Source: Aeromicrobium phragmitis | GTDB taxonomy: Bacteria; Actinomycetota; Actinomycetes; Propionibacteriales; Nocardioidaceae | Length of the DNA: 58,559 nucleotides | Direction: 5' to 3' | Assembly (NCBI RefSeq): GCF_003674095.1 | Contig: NZ_RDBF01000017.1 | Location: 1-58,559 of the forward strand | Part shown: positions 15,968-24,511 of the stretch, piece by piece | Numbering within the stretch: the first letter of the stretch is position 1 | Layout of the letters: the number at the start of each line of letters is the position of its first letter | Notes under the pieces: generated by a model | What the model was told of the DNA's origin: nothing | Database searches by the model: none | What the model saw: only the letters and a program-made list of their open reading frames with translations | Program-made: the position numbers and the translations under genes

Positions 15968-17443
15968 GTGCTTAACGTCGATGGAAATTCGATCACCGGT
16001 AACGTCATCGGAGGGGCTGAGGTCCTCGCCATCCAGGGTGGCCAGCGCGTGAAGATCGCGCCGGCGACCGGAGCCGAGCTCGCGATCGTAGCTGAGTCTG
16101 GCCCCGAGGACGTCGATGCGGCCGTCGAGTCCGCGCTGAAGGCCCAGCGGGTGTGGGCCGCGATGTCCGTCCTCGATCGGAAGGCGGGAATGCTGGCCTG
16201 GGCACGCAACCTTCGTGAGTGTGTCGATGAGCTGGTGGCTATTGACGCCGCGGACAGCGGAACTCCGATGCACGATATGCGCAAAGGCGTCATCAACGGG
16301 ATCACGCATCTGGAGCATTTCGCTGGCCTTGGCTTCGAACTCGTCGGCCAGACGGTCCCGGCGACCCCCGGTAACCTGCACTACACCGTCCGCGAGCCAT
16401 ACGGAATCGTCGGTATTCTGACGCCGTTCAACGGGCCGTCGTTCTTTCCCATCAAGCTCTCCGCACCTGCGCTCGCGGCGGGCAACGCGGTGATCCTCAA
16501 ACCGTCGGAACAGACCCCGCTCGGCGCCACGATCATCGCGAATGCTGCGATCGGTGCACTGCCGGACGGCCTGGTCAATGTTGTGCAGGGCGGACCTGCC
16601 GTCGGTGAGGCCATCGTCAAACATCCTCGCGTCGAGCGCTTGCACCTCACTGGCGGCGTGCCGACCGGCCTTGCCATCCAGAAGGCTGCGGCCGACAGCG
16701 GGTACGTGAAGGAGATCAGTCTCGAGCTGGGCGGGAAGAACCCGTTGATCGTGTTTCCCGACGTGGACGTGGAGACCGCGGCTCGGGCTGCCATCAAGGG
16801 GATGAACTTCACGCATCAAGGACAGTCATGCGGCTCGACCTCGCGCCTGTTCGTGCACCGGTCGCTCGCGGACGCCGTCACGGAGCGTGTGACGCAGCTG
16901 GTTTCGCAGATCAACGTGTCTCTTCCGGACGATCCCGACGCCGAGATGGGGTCCCTGGTGTCAGAACGGCACAAGGCGCGAGTGCTCTCGATGATCGCGA
17001 TGGCGAAGGAGGAGGGGGCCACGCTTCTCACTGGCGGTGGGGAAGGTGATGGTCCGCTCGCCGATGGCGCGTATGTCATGCCCACCGTTTTCGGTGGCGT
17101 GCGACCCGACATGCGAATCGCCCAGGAAGAGGTCTTCGGCCCGGTCCTGTCGATCATCGTGTGGGACGACGAGACCGAGATGCTCGAAGCCGTCAACAGT
17201 GTCGACTACGGACTGACTGCCTCGATCTTCACCAACGATCTCACCAAGGCTCTGACGACCGCCGGGAAGGTCGAGTCTGGTTACGTGTGGATCAACGAGG
17301 TCGTCCATCGGTGGCTCGGGGTTCCGTTCGGCGGCTACAAGAACTCCGGCGCCGGAGTGGAGCATGCCAAGGAGACGATGCTGGAGTACACGCGGGAGAA
17401 GTCGATCAGCGTCGTGCTCAGCCGCGGGCAGGCAACCCTCTGA
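15968..17443 (+). CDS. aldehyde dehydrogenase (NAD(P)-dependent)
   Basis: The 491-residue protein has the ALDH superfamily landmarks: GILTPFNGPSFF, the KPSEQTPL cofactor lysine, general base E253 in LELGGKNP, catalytic C288 in GQSCGSTSR and EEVFGPVLS. It is closest to benzaldehyde/betaine-aldehyde type enzymes by general layout; the substrate is unknown. A 50-bp gap precedes it, the largest inside the operon, with GAAAGG before the GTG start. The stop overlaps the next gene as TGATG. Confidence 0.9.
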   Translation: MLNVDGNSITGNVIGGAEVLAIQGGQRVKIAPATGAELAIVAESGPEDVDAAVESALKAQRVWAAMSVLDRKAGMLAWARNLRECVDELVAIDAADSGTPMHDMRKGVINGITHLEHFAGLGFELVGQTVPATPGNLHYTVREPYGIVGILTPFNGPSFFPIKLSAPALAAGNAVILKPSEQTPLGATIIANAAIGALPDGLVNVVQGGPAVGEAIVKHPRVERLHLTGGVPTGLAIQKAAADSGYVKEISLELGGKNPLIVFPDVDVETAARAAIKGMNFTHQGQSCGSTSRLFVHRSLADAVTERVTQLVSQINVSLPDDPDAEMGSLVSERHKARVLSMIAMAKEEGATLLTGGGEGDGPLADGAYVMPTVFGGVRPDMRIAQEEVFGPVLSIIVWDDETEMLEAVNSVDYGLTASIFTNDLTKALTTAGKVESGYVWINEVVHRWLGVPFGGYKNSGAGVEHAKETMLEYTREKSISVVLSRGQATL

Positions 17444-19047
17444 TGAGCAGCATGACCACGGTGCTCAGAGGCGAATCGTTCCTCGGGGGAGAGCGTCGCC
17501 GCGGCAGTTCGTCGACCCGTCTCCGCTCGCGGGATCCCCGCACCGGCGAAGAACTCGACCCCGAGTACGCAGCCGCCGACTTCCGGGACATCGCCGAAGT
17601 GTGCGCAGCAGCAGCCCGTGCTTTCGTGGCGTATCGGGCGGTACCCGTCGAACGTCGGGCTCAATTTTTGCGCGCCATCGCCGAGGAGATCGAGCGAGAT
17701 GCCGCGCAGATCGTGGCCCGTGGCGCACAAGAGACGGGGTTCGCCTCGGGCAAACTGGAAGGCGAGATCGCACGGACGGCCGGCCAATTGCGGCACTTCG
17801 CAGATCTCGTTCTTGAAGGAAGTCCGTTCGACCTCCGCATCGACCACGCGGACCGAACCGGGCCGGAGCTGCGGAGTCGTTCGGTCGGCATCGGCCCGGT
17901 CGCGGTGTTCGCAGCATCGAACTTCCCGTTGGCGTTCTCCGTCGCAGGCGGTGATACCGCTTCGGCCCTTGCGGCAGGTTGCCCCGTGGTGGTCAAAGCG
18001 CACGAGGCGCATCTTGGGGTCAGCGAGCTGGTCGCAGCAGCCGTGGCGCGCGCCGTAGAGGAGTGTGAGCTGCCGGCGGGAGTTTTCTCCATGATCGTGG
18101 GGCCCGGACGAGACGTCGGGCGGGCGCTGGTCTTGAATGAACACATCCGCGCGGTCGGGTTCACCGGATCTCAAGCAGCCGGGCTGGCGATCGCCCGCGC
18201 CGCTGCAGACCGAACCGAGCCCATCCAGGTCTTCGCCGAGATGAGTTCAGTCAATCCTTGCTTTCTCCTTCCGAACGCCCTTCGCGAACGGGCCGAGGAG
18301 ATCGCGACAGACTTCGTGAACTCGTTGACCCTCGGCGCCGGTCAGTTCTGCACCAACCCAGGGCTTCTGGTCCTGGAGGACGGCGTGGATGCGGAGCGCT
18401 TCCTTGAGGCCGCACGGCATGCGCTGCTCAAGCTGGCAGCTCAGCCGATGCTCTCTTCGAGAATTCACCGGGCCTTCGAGGCGGATGCGCAGGCGCGCGC
18501 GACCAACCCGGAGTTGATCCCCTTGGCTGTGGCTCCCCCCGGCGATGCCTCCGGGCCCAACGATGTCGCCGGGTGCATCTTCGGCACCGACGCGGACACC
18601 TTCGTAGCGCGGCCAGAGTTTCAAGACGAGGTGTTCGGGCCGCTAGCACTCGTCGTGCGTTGTCGGGATACAAGGGACTTTGAGCGCGTCGCGGAGGTCA
18701 TGACCGGACAACTCACCGCCAGTCTTCATGTCGGAAACGGTGATGAGGACGCTGCCCGTCTGCTCGTTCCGAAACTGGAGTCTTTCGCCGGTCGCGTCAT
18801 CTTCGACGGCTGGCCCACTGGTGTACGCGTGTCCGATGCCATGGTCCACGGGGGCCCCTTTCCTGCGACCTCAGCAGCGAGCACGACGTCGGTCGGTTCG
18901 AGAGCGGTGAATCGCTTCCTGCGCCCTGTCTGCTACCAAGGATTCCCCGAGTGGGCGCTTCCTGAATCGCTGCGAGAGGCGAACGTCGAGCGCTTTCCGC
19001 ATCGGCTCAACGGTGTTTCTCAGGCGGGAAGCGAGGAGTCGGTCTAG
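17443..19047 (+). CDS. 2,5-dioxovalerate dehydrogenase-type aldehyde dehydrogenase
   Basis: The 534-residue ALDH shows the 2-ketoglutarate-semialdehyde dehydrogenase layout: GPVAVFAASNFPLAFSVAGG, FAEMSSVNPCFLLPNAL as the base region, C303 in GAGQFCTNPG, and a C terminus with VNRFLRPVCYQGFPEWALP. The family oxidises 2,5-dioxopentanoate to 2-oxoglutarate, the step that follows KdgD. The last codons (EESV, stop) are not its own: they lie in the right direct repeat and copy the end of the BY-kinase gene, so the original C terminus was trimmed or replaced by a few residues at insertion. Confidence 0.86.
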   Translation: MSSMTTVLRGESFLGGERRRGSSSTRLRSRDPRTGEELDPEYAAADFRDIAEVCAAAARAFVAYRAVPVERRAQFLRAIAEEIERDAAQIVARGAQETGFASGKLEGEIARTAGQLRHFADLVLEGSPFDLRIDHADRTGPELRSRSVGIGPVAVFAASNFPLAFSVAGGDTASALAAGCPVVVKAHEAHLGVSELVAAAVARAVEECELPAGVFSMIVGPGRDVGRALVLNEHIRAVGFTGSQAAGLAIARAAADRTEPIQVFAEMSSVNPCFLLPNALRERAEEIATDFVNSLTLGAGQFCTNPGLLVLEDGVDAERFLEAARHALLKLAAQPMLSSRIHRAFEADAQARATNPELIPLAVAPPGDASGPNDVAGCIFGTDADTFVARPEFQDEVFGPLALVVRCRDTRDFERVAEVMTGQLTASLHVGNGDEDAARLLVPKLESFAGRVIFDGWPTGVRVSDAMVHGGPFPATSAASTTSVGSRAVNRFLRPVCYQGFPEWALPESLREANVERFPHRLNGVSQAGSEESV

Positions 19048-19079
19048 AGGCCCGCGGCGTTCCACGCCGCCACGAAGTC
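19032..19079. repeat. right copy of the island-flanking direct repeat (attR-like)
   Basis: This 48-bp copy matches 4595-4643 apart from a one-base gap. It includes the genuine 3' end of the SGNH-like gene on the minus strand and a duplicated copy of the BY-kinase end (GAGGAGTCGGTCTAG), which now terminates the aldehyde dehydrogenase. The CTAG at 19044-19047 is shared by stop codons on both strands. Confidence 0.85.
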
Positions 19080-19640
19080 GGTCGCGGTCGCGTTCGCGTC
19101 CAGGTACGTCGCGCCCTGTGCCGCGGCCACCTGCTCGGTGATCTCGTTCTTCTCCGCTTCCAGATCGCCCGGGTCGGTCCAGGCGGGTTGCATCAGTACC
19201 AGGTGGGCATCGGGCCAGGCCGATTGCACGGCATCGACCGCCTCGGTCAGGCCGAACTGAAAGTCGTCGGCCCACGCGACGTCGGCTGTGCCGACGCTGA
19301 GCACCACGACATCCGGGGGAGCGCCGGTCAGCACGTCGGCCACGGTGGGTTCCTCGAGCAGCGTGACGCCGGATTCGACTCGCACGTCCGCGGCCAACTC
19401 CCGCCCGGCCGCGGGCGCCCACTCGTCGAGGTGCTCGTCGCCGATGAACACCAGCGAGCGTTCCGCGGGCGCGGTGACCGGCGGCTCCGTCTGCGGGGTG
19501 CGCGGCGTCGCGGTCAGCGGCGTCACGCCGGTGCCGGCCTGTTCGGGCGTCGGGGGCTGCTGCATGGCGAGCACGACCAGCACCGCCGTGCCCAGCGCGA
19601 GCATTCCCACGCCGACCGCAACAGCTCCACGGATGGCCAC
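19044..19640 (-). CDS. SGNH/GDSL-like membrane-anchored protein, probably catalytically degenerate
   Basis: The 198-residue protein has an N-terminal membrane anchor (about residues 5-26), a proline/threonine-rich linker and an SGNH-like domain. Block I reads VFIGDEHLDEW, with glutamate where the nucleophilic serine of GDS belongs. The later LSVGTADV and YLDANATATDF blocks lack the usual asparagine and the Asp-x-x-His pair. It may bind rather than hydrolyse esters. In the ancestral layout it was convergent with the BY-kinase, so it probably belongs to the envelope locus now split by the island. Confidence 0.7.
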   Translation of the reverse strand: MAIRGAVAVGVGMLALGTAVLVVLAMQQPPTPEQAGTGVTPLTATPRTPQTEPPVTAPAERSLVFIGDEHLDEWAPAAGRELAADVRVESGVTLLEEPTVADVLTGAPPDVVVLSVGTADVAWADDFQFGLTEAVDAVQSAWPDAHLVLMQPAWTDPGDLEAEKNEITEQVAAAQGATYLDANATATDFVAAWNAAGL

Positions 19641-19759
19641 CTGCCAAGCCTAGTGAGCGCGGAAGTGGAGCCGCAATCTTTGCATCGCGTGAACATCATG
19701 GTCATAGATGCGCTACGCTCCTGCCCGGGTCGGGGTAGAGGGTTGGGAGAACCGAGATC

Positions 19760-22700
19760 GTGCGCCGTTTTGCTGTCGCGACGTTGCTGTCCGCCATCGT
19801 GACGATGTCCTTGGTAGGGATCGGAGCGTCGCCGAGTACGGCGTCCTTCGGGCAGGGTGGCCAGCCCTCGGTCACGCTCAACCCGGGTGGCGGTGTGTCC
19901 GCCGACGGCTCCGACGGGCTCCGGTTCACCATCAATGCCGACGGGATCGGTCAAGACCGTCCCTACTTCCGCGGTACCGACCAGTACTGCTGCAGTGCCG
20001 GTGCCCCGATGCTCAACATCGGTGGGGAGCTGTTCGGCCAGGCTGGTCCGGCGGGTACGTCCGCCGATTGGAACTCGATCGAGATCCTCTCGATGTCCGG
20101 TGCGGTCGCCGTCGGACCCAGAACAACCGATCGGGGCAGCGGCGCGGCGACGTTGCGGTACACGGCGGTCAAGGAGGGGCTGACCTACGTCATGACCCGT
20201 ACGGTCAGCTACACCTATCCGAACAGCTTCGTCACCGACTCGTACGAGTTCGTGATCCCCGACGGCAACGCCGCCCCGGTGAAGTTCTACCTCGGCGGCG
20301 ACACGGCGCCCGGCGACTCCGATGTCGGTGAGGGCGTCATGCTCACGTCGCCGGTCCGCTCGGTGTTCTCGGTCAACCCCGCTTCGGGAATCCAGTTCGG
20401 ATTCCGCGAGGTCCCCGGTTCCAAGCCCTTCGACGGCGCGACCGCCCAGCACTTTGCCGAGCCGTATCCGATCGTCCAGGAAGGTCGAGACCTCGGCTTC
20501 TTCGCCGAGCGAGACGTTCACGACGCGGGCCTGATGATGCAGTGGAACCTCGGCTCGAGCCCTGGCGTTCAATCGGCGGCGCTTCTGCAGACCGTGAACC
20601 TCAAAGGCGTGAACCTCACCGCGGGCTTCGATCGTGATGCTGTGATGTCGGGCGGCACGGCGAAGCTGGATGTCTCCATCGAGAACACCGACACGGTCGG
20701 GCACGGCGACCTCGGATTCGCGCTGAACTACCCCTCCGGATTGACGCCCACAGTGGCGAGTACCAACTGCGGTGGCAGCTACTCCTTCGGGCGCAACGGC
20801 GACATCATCACCGGGACCCTGTCCCGCGGTGCAGTCGGCGCTGCGAGCAATTGCGTCATCTCGACCAGCTTCACCGTCGACGGATCGGCGCCGCTCGAGC
20901 TGTCGTCGACCAACTTCTTCGATCTTGTCGGCATGACGAACGCCGTCGGCACGAGCGTCCTGGAACTGCTCATTGCTCCGGCCTACTCTGGTGCGGAGAC
21001 GCTCGGCGACTTCACGGTCGGTTCCGCTGCGACCGCGACGGTCGCCCCCGCGGACGCCGGAAACCCGCCGCCCACCTACGCCATCGTCGCCGGCGCACTC
21101 CCGGCCGGTGTGCACCTCGACGCCTCGACCGGCGCGATCACCGGAACGCCCACCAGCGCCGGCCCCTACAGCGTCACCATCCGGGCGTCGAATCGCGGAG
21201 GCGAGCACGAGCACACGTTCACCGGCACGGTTGCCACCGGCGCCACGGCCGTCGGCATCGAGATCGACCCCGCCACAGTGAGCATCGGCAGCGCGGCGAC
21301 GCTCACCGCGACCGGGCTTCCCGATGCCGTGAGCGGGACCGTCGATTTCCGGGCCGGTGACCAGACGCTGTGTTCGGCCACCCTCCCCGAACTCTCCTGC
21401 GCCACATCGACCTCGCTCGACGTGGGCGCGTACGACGTCGTCGCCGTGTACTCCGGCGATGCGAACTGGACCGGGTCGACATCGTCGGCGGGAACGCTTG
21501 AGGTCTCCCGCCGCCCGGCCACAGTGACCGGCGCTCCGGTCACCCCGTCGGTCGCCTACGGCGACGACATCGTCGTCGGTGCCGCCCTGGACGTCGCGGA
21601 CGCCACGGGCACGATCACGGTGACCAGCGGCGACCAGACGCTGTGCACGATCACCCTGCCCGGCGACAGCTGCGTGGCTGACCAGGTGCTCGCTGCCGGG
21701 AGTTACCCGCTCACGGCGGCCTACTCCGGCGACGCGACCACCGCCTCGGCCGACGGCAGCCTGGGCACCTTGACCGTCACCCGGGCGGCCGTCGCACCGG
21801 CACCGAAGGATGCGGAAACGGTCTACGGTACCGATGCGCAGTTCAGCCTGCCGCTGCCCGAGACCGCGACCGGAACTGTCGCCTTCTCGGTCGATGGCAC
21901 CGAGCTGTGCCGTTACGACGTGACGACCGCCGACCACTGCGTCGCCGGCGGTATCGCTCCTGAGTCGCGGTACAGCCCGTCAGCGGCGTCGGCGCTGGCC
22001 TCTCCCGTGCTGCTGCCTGCCGGCACGTATCCGCTGACGATTCACTACAGCGGCGACGCGAACCACGAGCCTGCGACGGTGATGGCGACCCTCGAGGTCG
22101 CCAAGGCATCACCGGTGCTTCAGGCCGACGACGTTCGGAGCGTGTACGGCCAGGAGCCCGAGCTCGCTGTTCTCGGAGTTCCGGAGGCCGCCGGCGGCAC
22201 GGTGAGCTTCGCGCTTGCCGGCAGCGGCGAGCAGCTCTGCACCTACCCGGCAGGGGAGGACTCCTGCGTCGTCGACGGCCGCCTCAGAGCCGGTGACGAG
22301 GAGGTGGTGGCGCACTACTCCGGCGACGCCAACCATGAGGGCGCGTCGGTCACCTTCCAGCTGAGCATCGAGCGCGCCCCCGTCGAGGTGATCGCCCCCG
22401 ACCGGGTCGAGACGGACGAGGGAACCGCGGCCGCCCTGGAGGTCGGGGTGGACGCCGTGGACGCGACCGGCACGGTGACCGTGCGGCACGGCGACGAGGT
22501 GCTGTGCGTCGTCACGCTCCCGGACACGTCGTGTGCCCTGCCGCGCACGCTCGCATCGGGATCGCGCGACCTCACCGTCGACTACTCCGGCGATTCCAAC
22601 TACCTGGCAGCCACGACCACGACGCGATTGATCGTCAACGCGGTGTCGGACTCCACCGATGCGGCAGGCGTACCGCGCGTCGGCGGGCCGCTGGTGTGGC

Positions 22701-22771
22701 TGCCCGTGCTCGGCCTGCTCGCCCTCGTCCTGGGAGCGGCCGCGGGGCGGGCCTCGCGGCGTTCGGGCTGA
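19760..22771 (+). CDS. secreted multi-domain Ig-like repeat protein with C-terminal PxVG/membrane tail
   Basis: The 1003-residue protein has a signal peptide (about 1-29) and a unique N-terminal beta-rich region. A He_PIG-like domain (PTYAIVAGALPAGVHLD) follows, then five Ig-like repeats. Each repeat carries a Cys-x8/9-Cys pair and a YSGDA/S motif, at about 21450, 21723, 22046, 22317 and 22583, giving a period of about 270-320 bp. The tail is VPRVGG, a hydrophobic stretch and RASRRSG. It should sit on the cell surface, perhaps as an adhesin or stalk. GTG start after GGGAGAACCGAG. Two similar secreted proteins follow. Confidence 0.85.
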   Translation: MRRFAVATLLSAIVTMSLVGIGASPSTASFGQGGQPSVTLNPGGGVSADGSDGLRFTINADGIGQDRPYFRGTDQYCCSAGAPMLNIGGELFGQAGPAGTSADWNSIEILSMSGAVAVGPRTTDRGSGAATLRYTAVKEGLTYVMTRTVSYTYPNSFVTDSYEFVIPDGNAAPVKFYLGGDTAPGDSDVGEGVMLTSPVRSVFSVNPASGIQFGFREVPGSKPFDGATAQHFAEPYPIVQEGRDLGFFAERDVHDAGLMMQWNLGSSPGVQSAALLQTVNLKGVNLTAGFDRDAVMSGGTAKLDVSIENTDTVGHGDLGFALNYPSGLTPTVASTNCGGSYSFGRNGDIITGTLSRGAVGAASNCVISTSFTVDGSAPLELSSTNFFDLVGMTNAVGTSVLELLIAPAYSGAETLGDFTVGSAATATVAPADAGNPPPTYAIVAGALPAGVHLDASTGAITGTPTSAGPYSVTIRASNRGGEHEHTFTGTVATGATAVGIEIDPATVSIGSAATLTATGLPDAVSGTVDFRAGDQTLCSATLPELSCATSTSLDVGAYDVVAVYSGDANWTGSTSSAGTLEVSRRPATVTGAPVTPSVAYGDDIVVGAALDVADATGTITVTSGDQTLCTITLPGDSCVADQVLAAGSYPLTAAYSGDATTASADGSLGTLTVTRAAVAPAPKDAETVYGTDAQFSLPLPETATGTVAFSVDGTELCRYDVTTADHCVAGGIAPESRYSPSAASALASPVLLPAGTYPLTIHYSGDANHEPATVMATLEVAKASPVLQADDVRSVYGQEPELAVLGVPEAAGGTVSFALAGSGEQLCTYPAGEDSCVVDGRLRAGDEEVVAHYSGDANHEGASVTFQLSIERAPVEVIAPDRVETDEGTAAALEVGVDAVDATGTVTVRHGDEVLCVVTLPDTSCALPRTLASGSRDLTVDYSGDSNYLAATTTTRLIVNAVSDSTDAAGVPRVGGPLVWLPVLGLLALVLGAAAGRASRRSG

Positions 22772-22845
22772 ATACCGGCATATCTCAGTTCGCGGCGGCT
22801 GAAGCGTTTAGGCTGGTCGCAGTTTGCCGAGAATTGGGGAGAGCT

Positions 22846-23985
22846 GTGAGGCGAATCGTCGCAATGGTGGCCATCGCGGTGCTGTCCGTTGTGCTGCCGG
22901 TGTCGGCACACGCGGAGCACGCCGGGCCGCCGGACATCGGCGCGTTGGGAGGGCCCGGACCTGCGGGCGAGCCGCATATCTACGTGAATCCACGAGCCTT
23001 CGAGGCTGACGGATACACCGTGAGTGCCGAGGGTTTCACTTCGAACGAGGACGTGACCATCGAGGTCGACGGCAACACCGTCGCGACGACCGCCGCATCC
23101 GCAGCGGGACGTCTCGATTATCACGTCGAGGGATTCGCCGTGACCGCGGGAAGCGTCGTCACCGTCGAGTTGGTGGGAACGGCGCACAGCGAAACCCTTC
23201 TCATCGGCATCGAAGAACCGTTCATCTTCACCCAGTGGACGTATACCGCTTCGTCGCTGCACTACGTCGGAATTCCGGTCAACGTTCTGGCAACCGACCA
23301 AAGCGCGACGGGCGAACTGTTCATCGCCGGTCAGCGCATCGGGCCGCTGGAACGGAACGGTGACGCACTCATGTCCGGATGGGTGCCGTTGCGCCTGGAC
23401 CCGGGAACGTACGAGATTCTCGTGGTGCTCGGCGATGGGACGCGCCTCACCGCCGACTTCACCGTCGTCGCCGACACCTTTCCGGTCACGGTAGCGCCCA
23501 ACCCGGTCCCCGAGAACCGGCTGGCGGCAGGCGTCACCGTGACCGCTGAGGGCTTACTCGTCCCCGGGGGCGCACCGGCGCCTGACTTCATCCACGTCAC
23601 TGTTCGCGACGCCGCAGGGCAGATGCTCGAAGCCCTCCCGGCGCAGGAACGGGCTGCGGTGGGTCACGACGGCAGGGCGTCGTTGCGGCTCGCCGAGTCC
23701 ATCGTGCAGCGGCTTCAGGTCGGGCAGACGTACACGGTGTACGTGGTCGGGAGCACGGGCGCCACCGAGGTGGGCCCGGCGGTCGGTGAAGTCTCGTCGG
23801 CGCAGTTCACGGTGGTGGAAGCAGTGGCGACGCCGGACCCGATCGACCAGCCAGCGGTCGCGCCCGTGACGTTGCCGAACGTCGGGGCCGCCGTCGCGCC
23901 GCAAGCGCTCGGTCTCGCGGCGGTGCTGCTCGCGGCGGGCGCGGTTCTTCTGCAGCGGATATCCGGTCGCCGTCAGCCCTCATAA
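22846..23985 (+). CDS. secreted surface protein with C-terminal LPNVG/membrane tail
   Basis: The 379-residue protein has a signal peptide ending near SAHAEHAG and two or three beta-sandwich-like units (YTVSAEGFTSNEDVTIEVDG, then VTVTAEGLLVPGG). At the C terminus it reads LPNVG, about 20 hydrophobic residues, then RISGRRQPS. No enzyme motif is visible. The GTG at 22846 follows GGGGAGAG; the open frame runs far upstream but that part overlaps the preceding gene. It resembles its neighbours on both sides in overall plan and probably shares their surface location. Confidence 0.8.
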   Translation: MRRIVAMVAIAVLSVVLPVSAHAEHAGPPDIGALGGPGPAGEPHIYVNPRAFEADGYTVSAEGFTSNEDVTIEVDGNTVATTAASAAGRLDYHVEGFAVTAGSVVTVELVGTAHSETLLIGIEEPFIFTQWTYTASSLHYVGIPVNVLATDQSATGELFIAGQRIGPLERNGDALMSGWVPLRLDPGTYEILVVLGDGTRLTADFTVVADTFPVTVAPNPVPENRLAAGVTVTAEGLLVPGGAPAPDFIHVTVRDAAGQMLEALPAQERAAVGHDGRASLRLAESIVQRLQVGQTYTVYVVGSTGATEVGPAVGEVSSAQFTVVEAVATPDPIDQPAVAPVTLPNVGAAVAPQALGLAAVLLAAGAVLLQRISGRRQPS

Positions 23986-23998
23986 ACCGAGGGGAAAT

Positions 23999-24039
23999 GC
24001 CAGTGGGGCCCCAGCTCGTCGAGCTGGGGCCCCACTGGC
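23999..24039. terminator. bidirectional hairpin terminator
   Basis: A perfect 19-bp stem (23999-24017 with 24021-24039) closes a 3-base GTC loop between two convergent genes. It has no long T tract, as is common in high-GC actinobacteria. Confidence 0.85.
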
Positions 24040-24046
24040 GCCGGAT

Positions 24047-24394
24047 TCAGTTCGCCGCGTTGTACTTCTCGAGGATGTCGGCAGGAATACGACCGCGCGC
24101 CGGCACGTCGATCCCCTGCTCCTTGGCCCAGGCGCGAACTTCCTTCGCCTGCGAGCCCGAATTCGACGAGCCACCGGATCGGCGACCGCGACGGCGAGCG
24201 CTTGCTGCGCTGTTCGACTTACGGCCCGCCCGAATGTACGGGGCGAAGGCCTTCTCGATCTCGTCCTTTTCCTTTTCGGTGACGTCGATCTCGTACGACG
24301 TGCCGTCGAAGGCAAAGGTGAGAGTCGGAGTTCCGCTTTCGATCTCTTCGCCGCTGATATCGGAGAAGAACTTTTCAATCGTTTTCTTGGCCAC
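24047..24394 (-). CDS. lsr2: Lsr2 nucleoid-associated protein
   Basis: This 115-residue protein has the Lsr2 layout. The N-terminal dimerisation part (ISGEEIESGTPTLTFAFDGT, YEIDVTEKEKDEIEKAF) is followed by a basic serine/glycine linker and a C-terminal DNA-binding helix pair with the AT-hook-like ARGRIP. Lsr2 bridges AT-rich DNA and silences acquired genes. It is specific to actinobacteria, which helps place the organism. The GTG start at 24394 sits six bases after TATAGT, so it is probably leaderless, and a palindrome lies between its promoter boxes. Confidence 0.95.
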   Translation of the reverse strand: MAKKTIEKFFSDISGEEIESGTPTLTFAFDGTSYEIDVTEKEKDEIEKAFAPYIRAGRKSNSAASARRRGRRSGGSSNSGSQAKEVRAWAKEQGIDVPARGRIPADILEKYNAAN

Positions 24395-24400
24395 GGTTCG

Positions 24401-24429
24401 ACTATAGGGCGAACAAATGTGTTCAGCAA
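24401..24429 (-). promoter_or_regulatory. lsr2 promoter with operator-like palindrome in the spacer
   Basis: On the minus strand, TTGCTG (24429-24424), a 17-bp spacer and TATAGT (24406-24401) form a good promoter six bases before the GTG. The palindrome GAACAAATGTGTTC (24411-24424) fills the spacer, where a bound repressor would block polymerase. Confidence 0.6.
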
Positions 24430-24497
24430 TTCTCGGAGGACTCGGTGCGGTCGTTGCTGCGGAGCTTTGCTCGACGGATCTGCACCATTCACCCTAC

Positions 24498-24511
24498 GGA
24501 CAAATTTGTTC
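24498..24511. promoter_or_regulatory. second operator-like palindrome upstream of the coiled-coil secreted protein
   Basis: GGACAAATTTGTTC differs from the lsr2-promoter site at 24411-24424 in only two positions. It lies just before CACAAT (24515-24520), a possible -10 box for a leaderless GTG start at 24528. The pair suggests joint control of the divergent genes. Confidence 0.5.

Larger units (their letters stand above)
4595..19079. mobile_element. catabolic genomic island bounded by 48/49-bp direct repeats
   Basis: The segment between the two repeat copies carries an IclR regulator, an ABC importer and ten enzyme, redox or orphan genes, and no polysaccharide or surface-protein genes like those on either side. 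Removing one repeat plus the interior would restore two convergent backbone genes whose stop codons overlap in CTAG. I see no integrase, transposase or tRNA in it, so the mechanism of entry is unknown. The 48-bp length is more like recombination attachment sites than a short transposon duplication. Confidence 0.75.

Noticed and set aside
4595..19079. tRNA-associated integrative element
   Set aside because: The repeat core is protein-coding (two gene 3' ends); I see no tRNA-like cloverleaf at either edge and no integrase inside.
19523..21937. 804-codon open frame antisense to the Ig-repeat gene
   Set aside because: It is a product of the biased codon use and internal repeats of the sense gene; the opposite frame has signal peptide, Ig repeats and tail.
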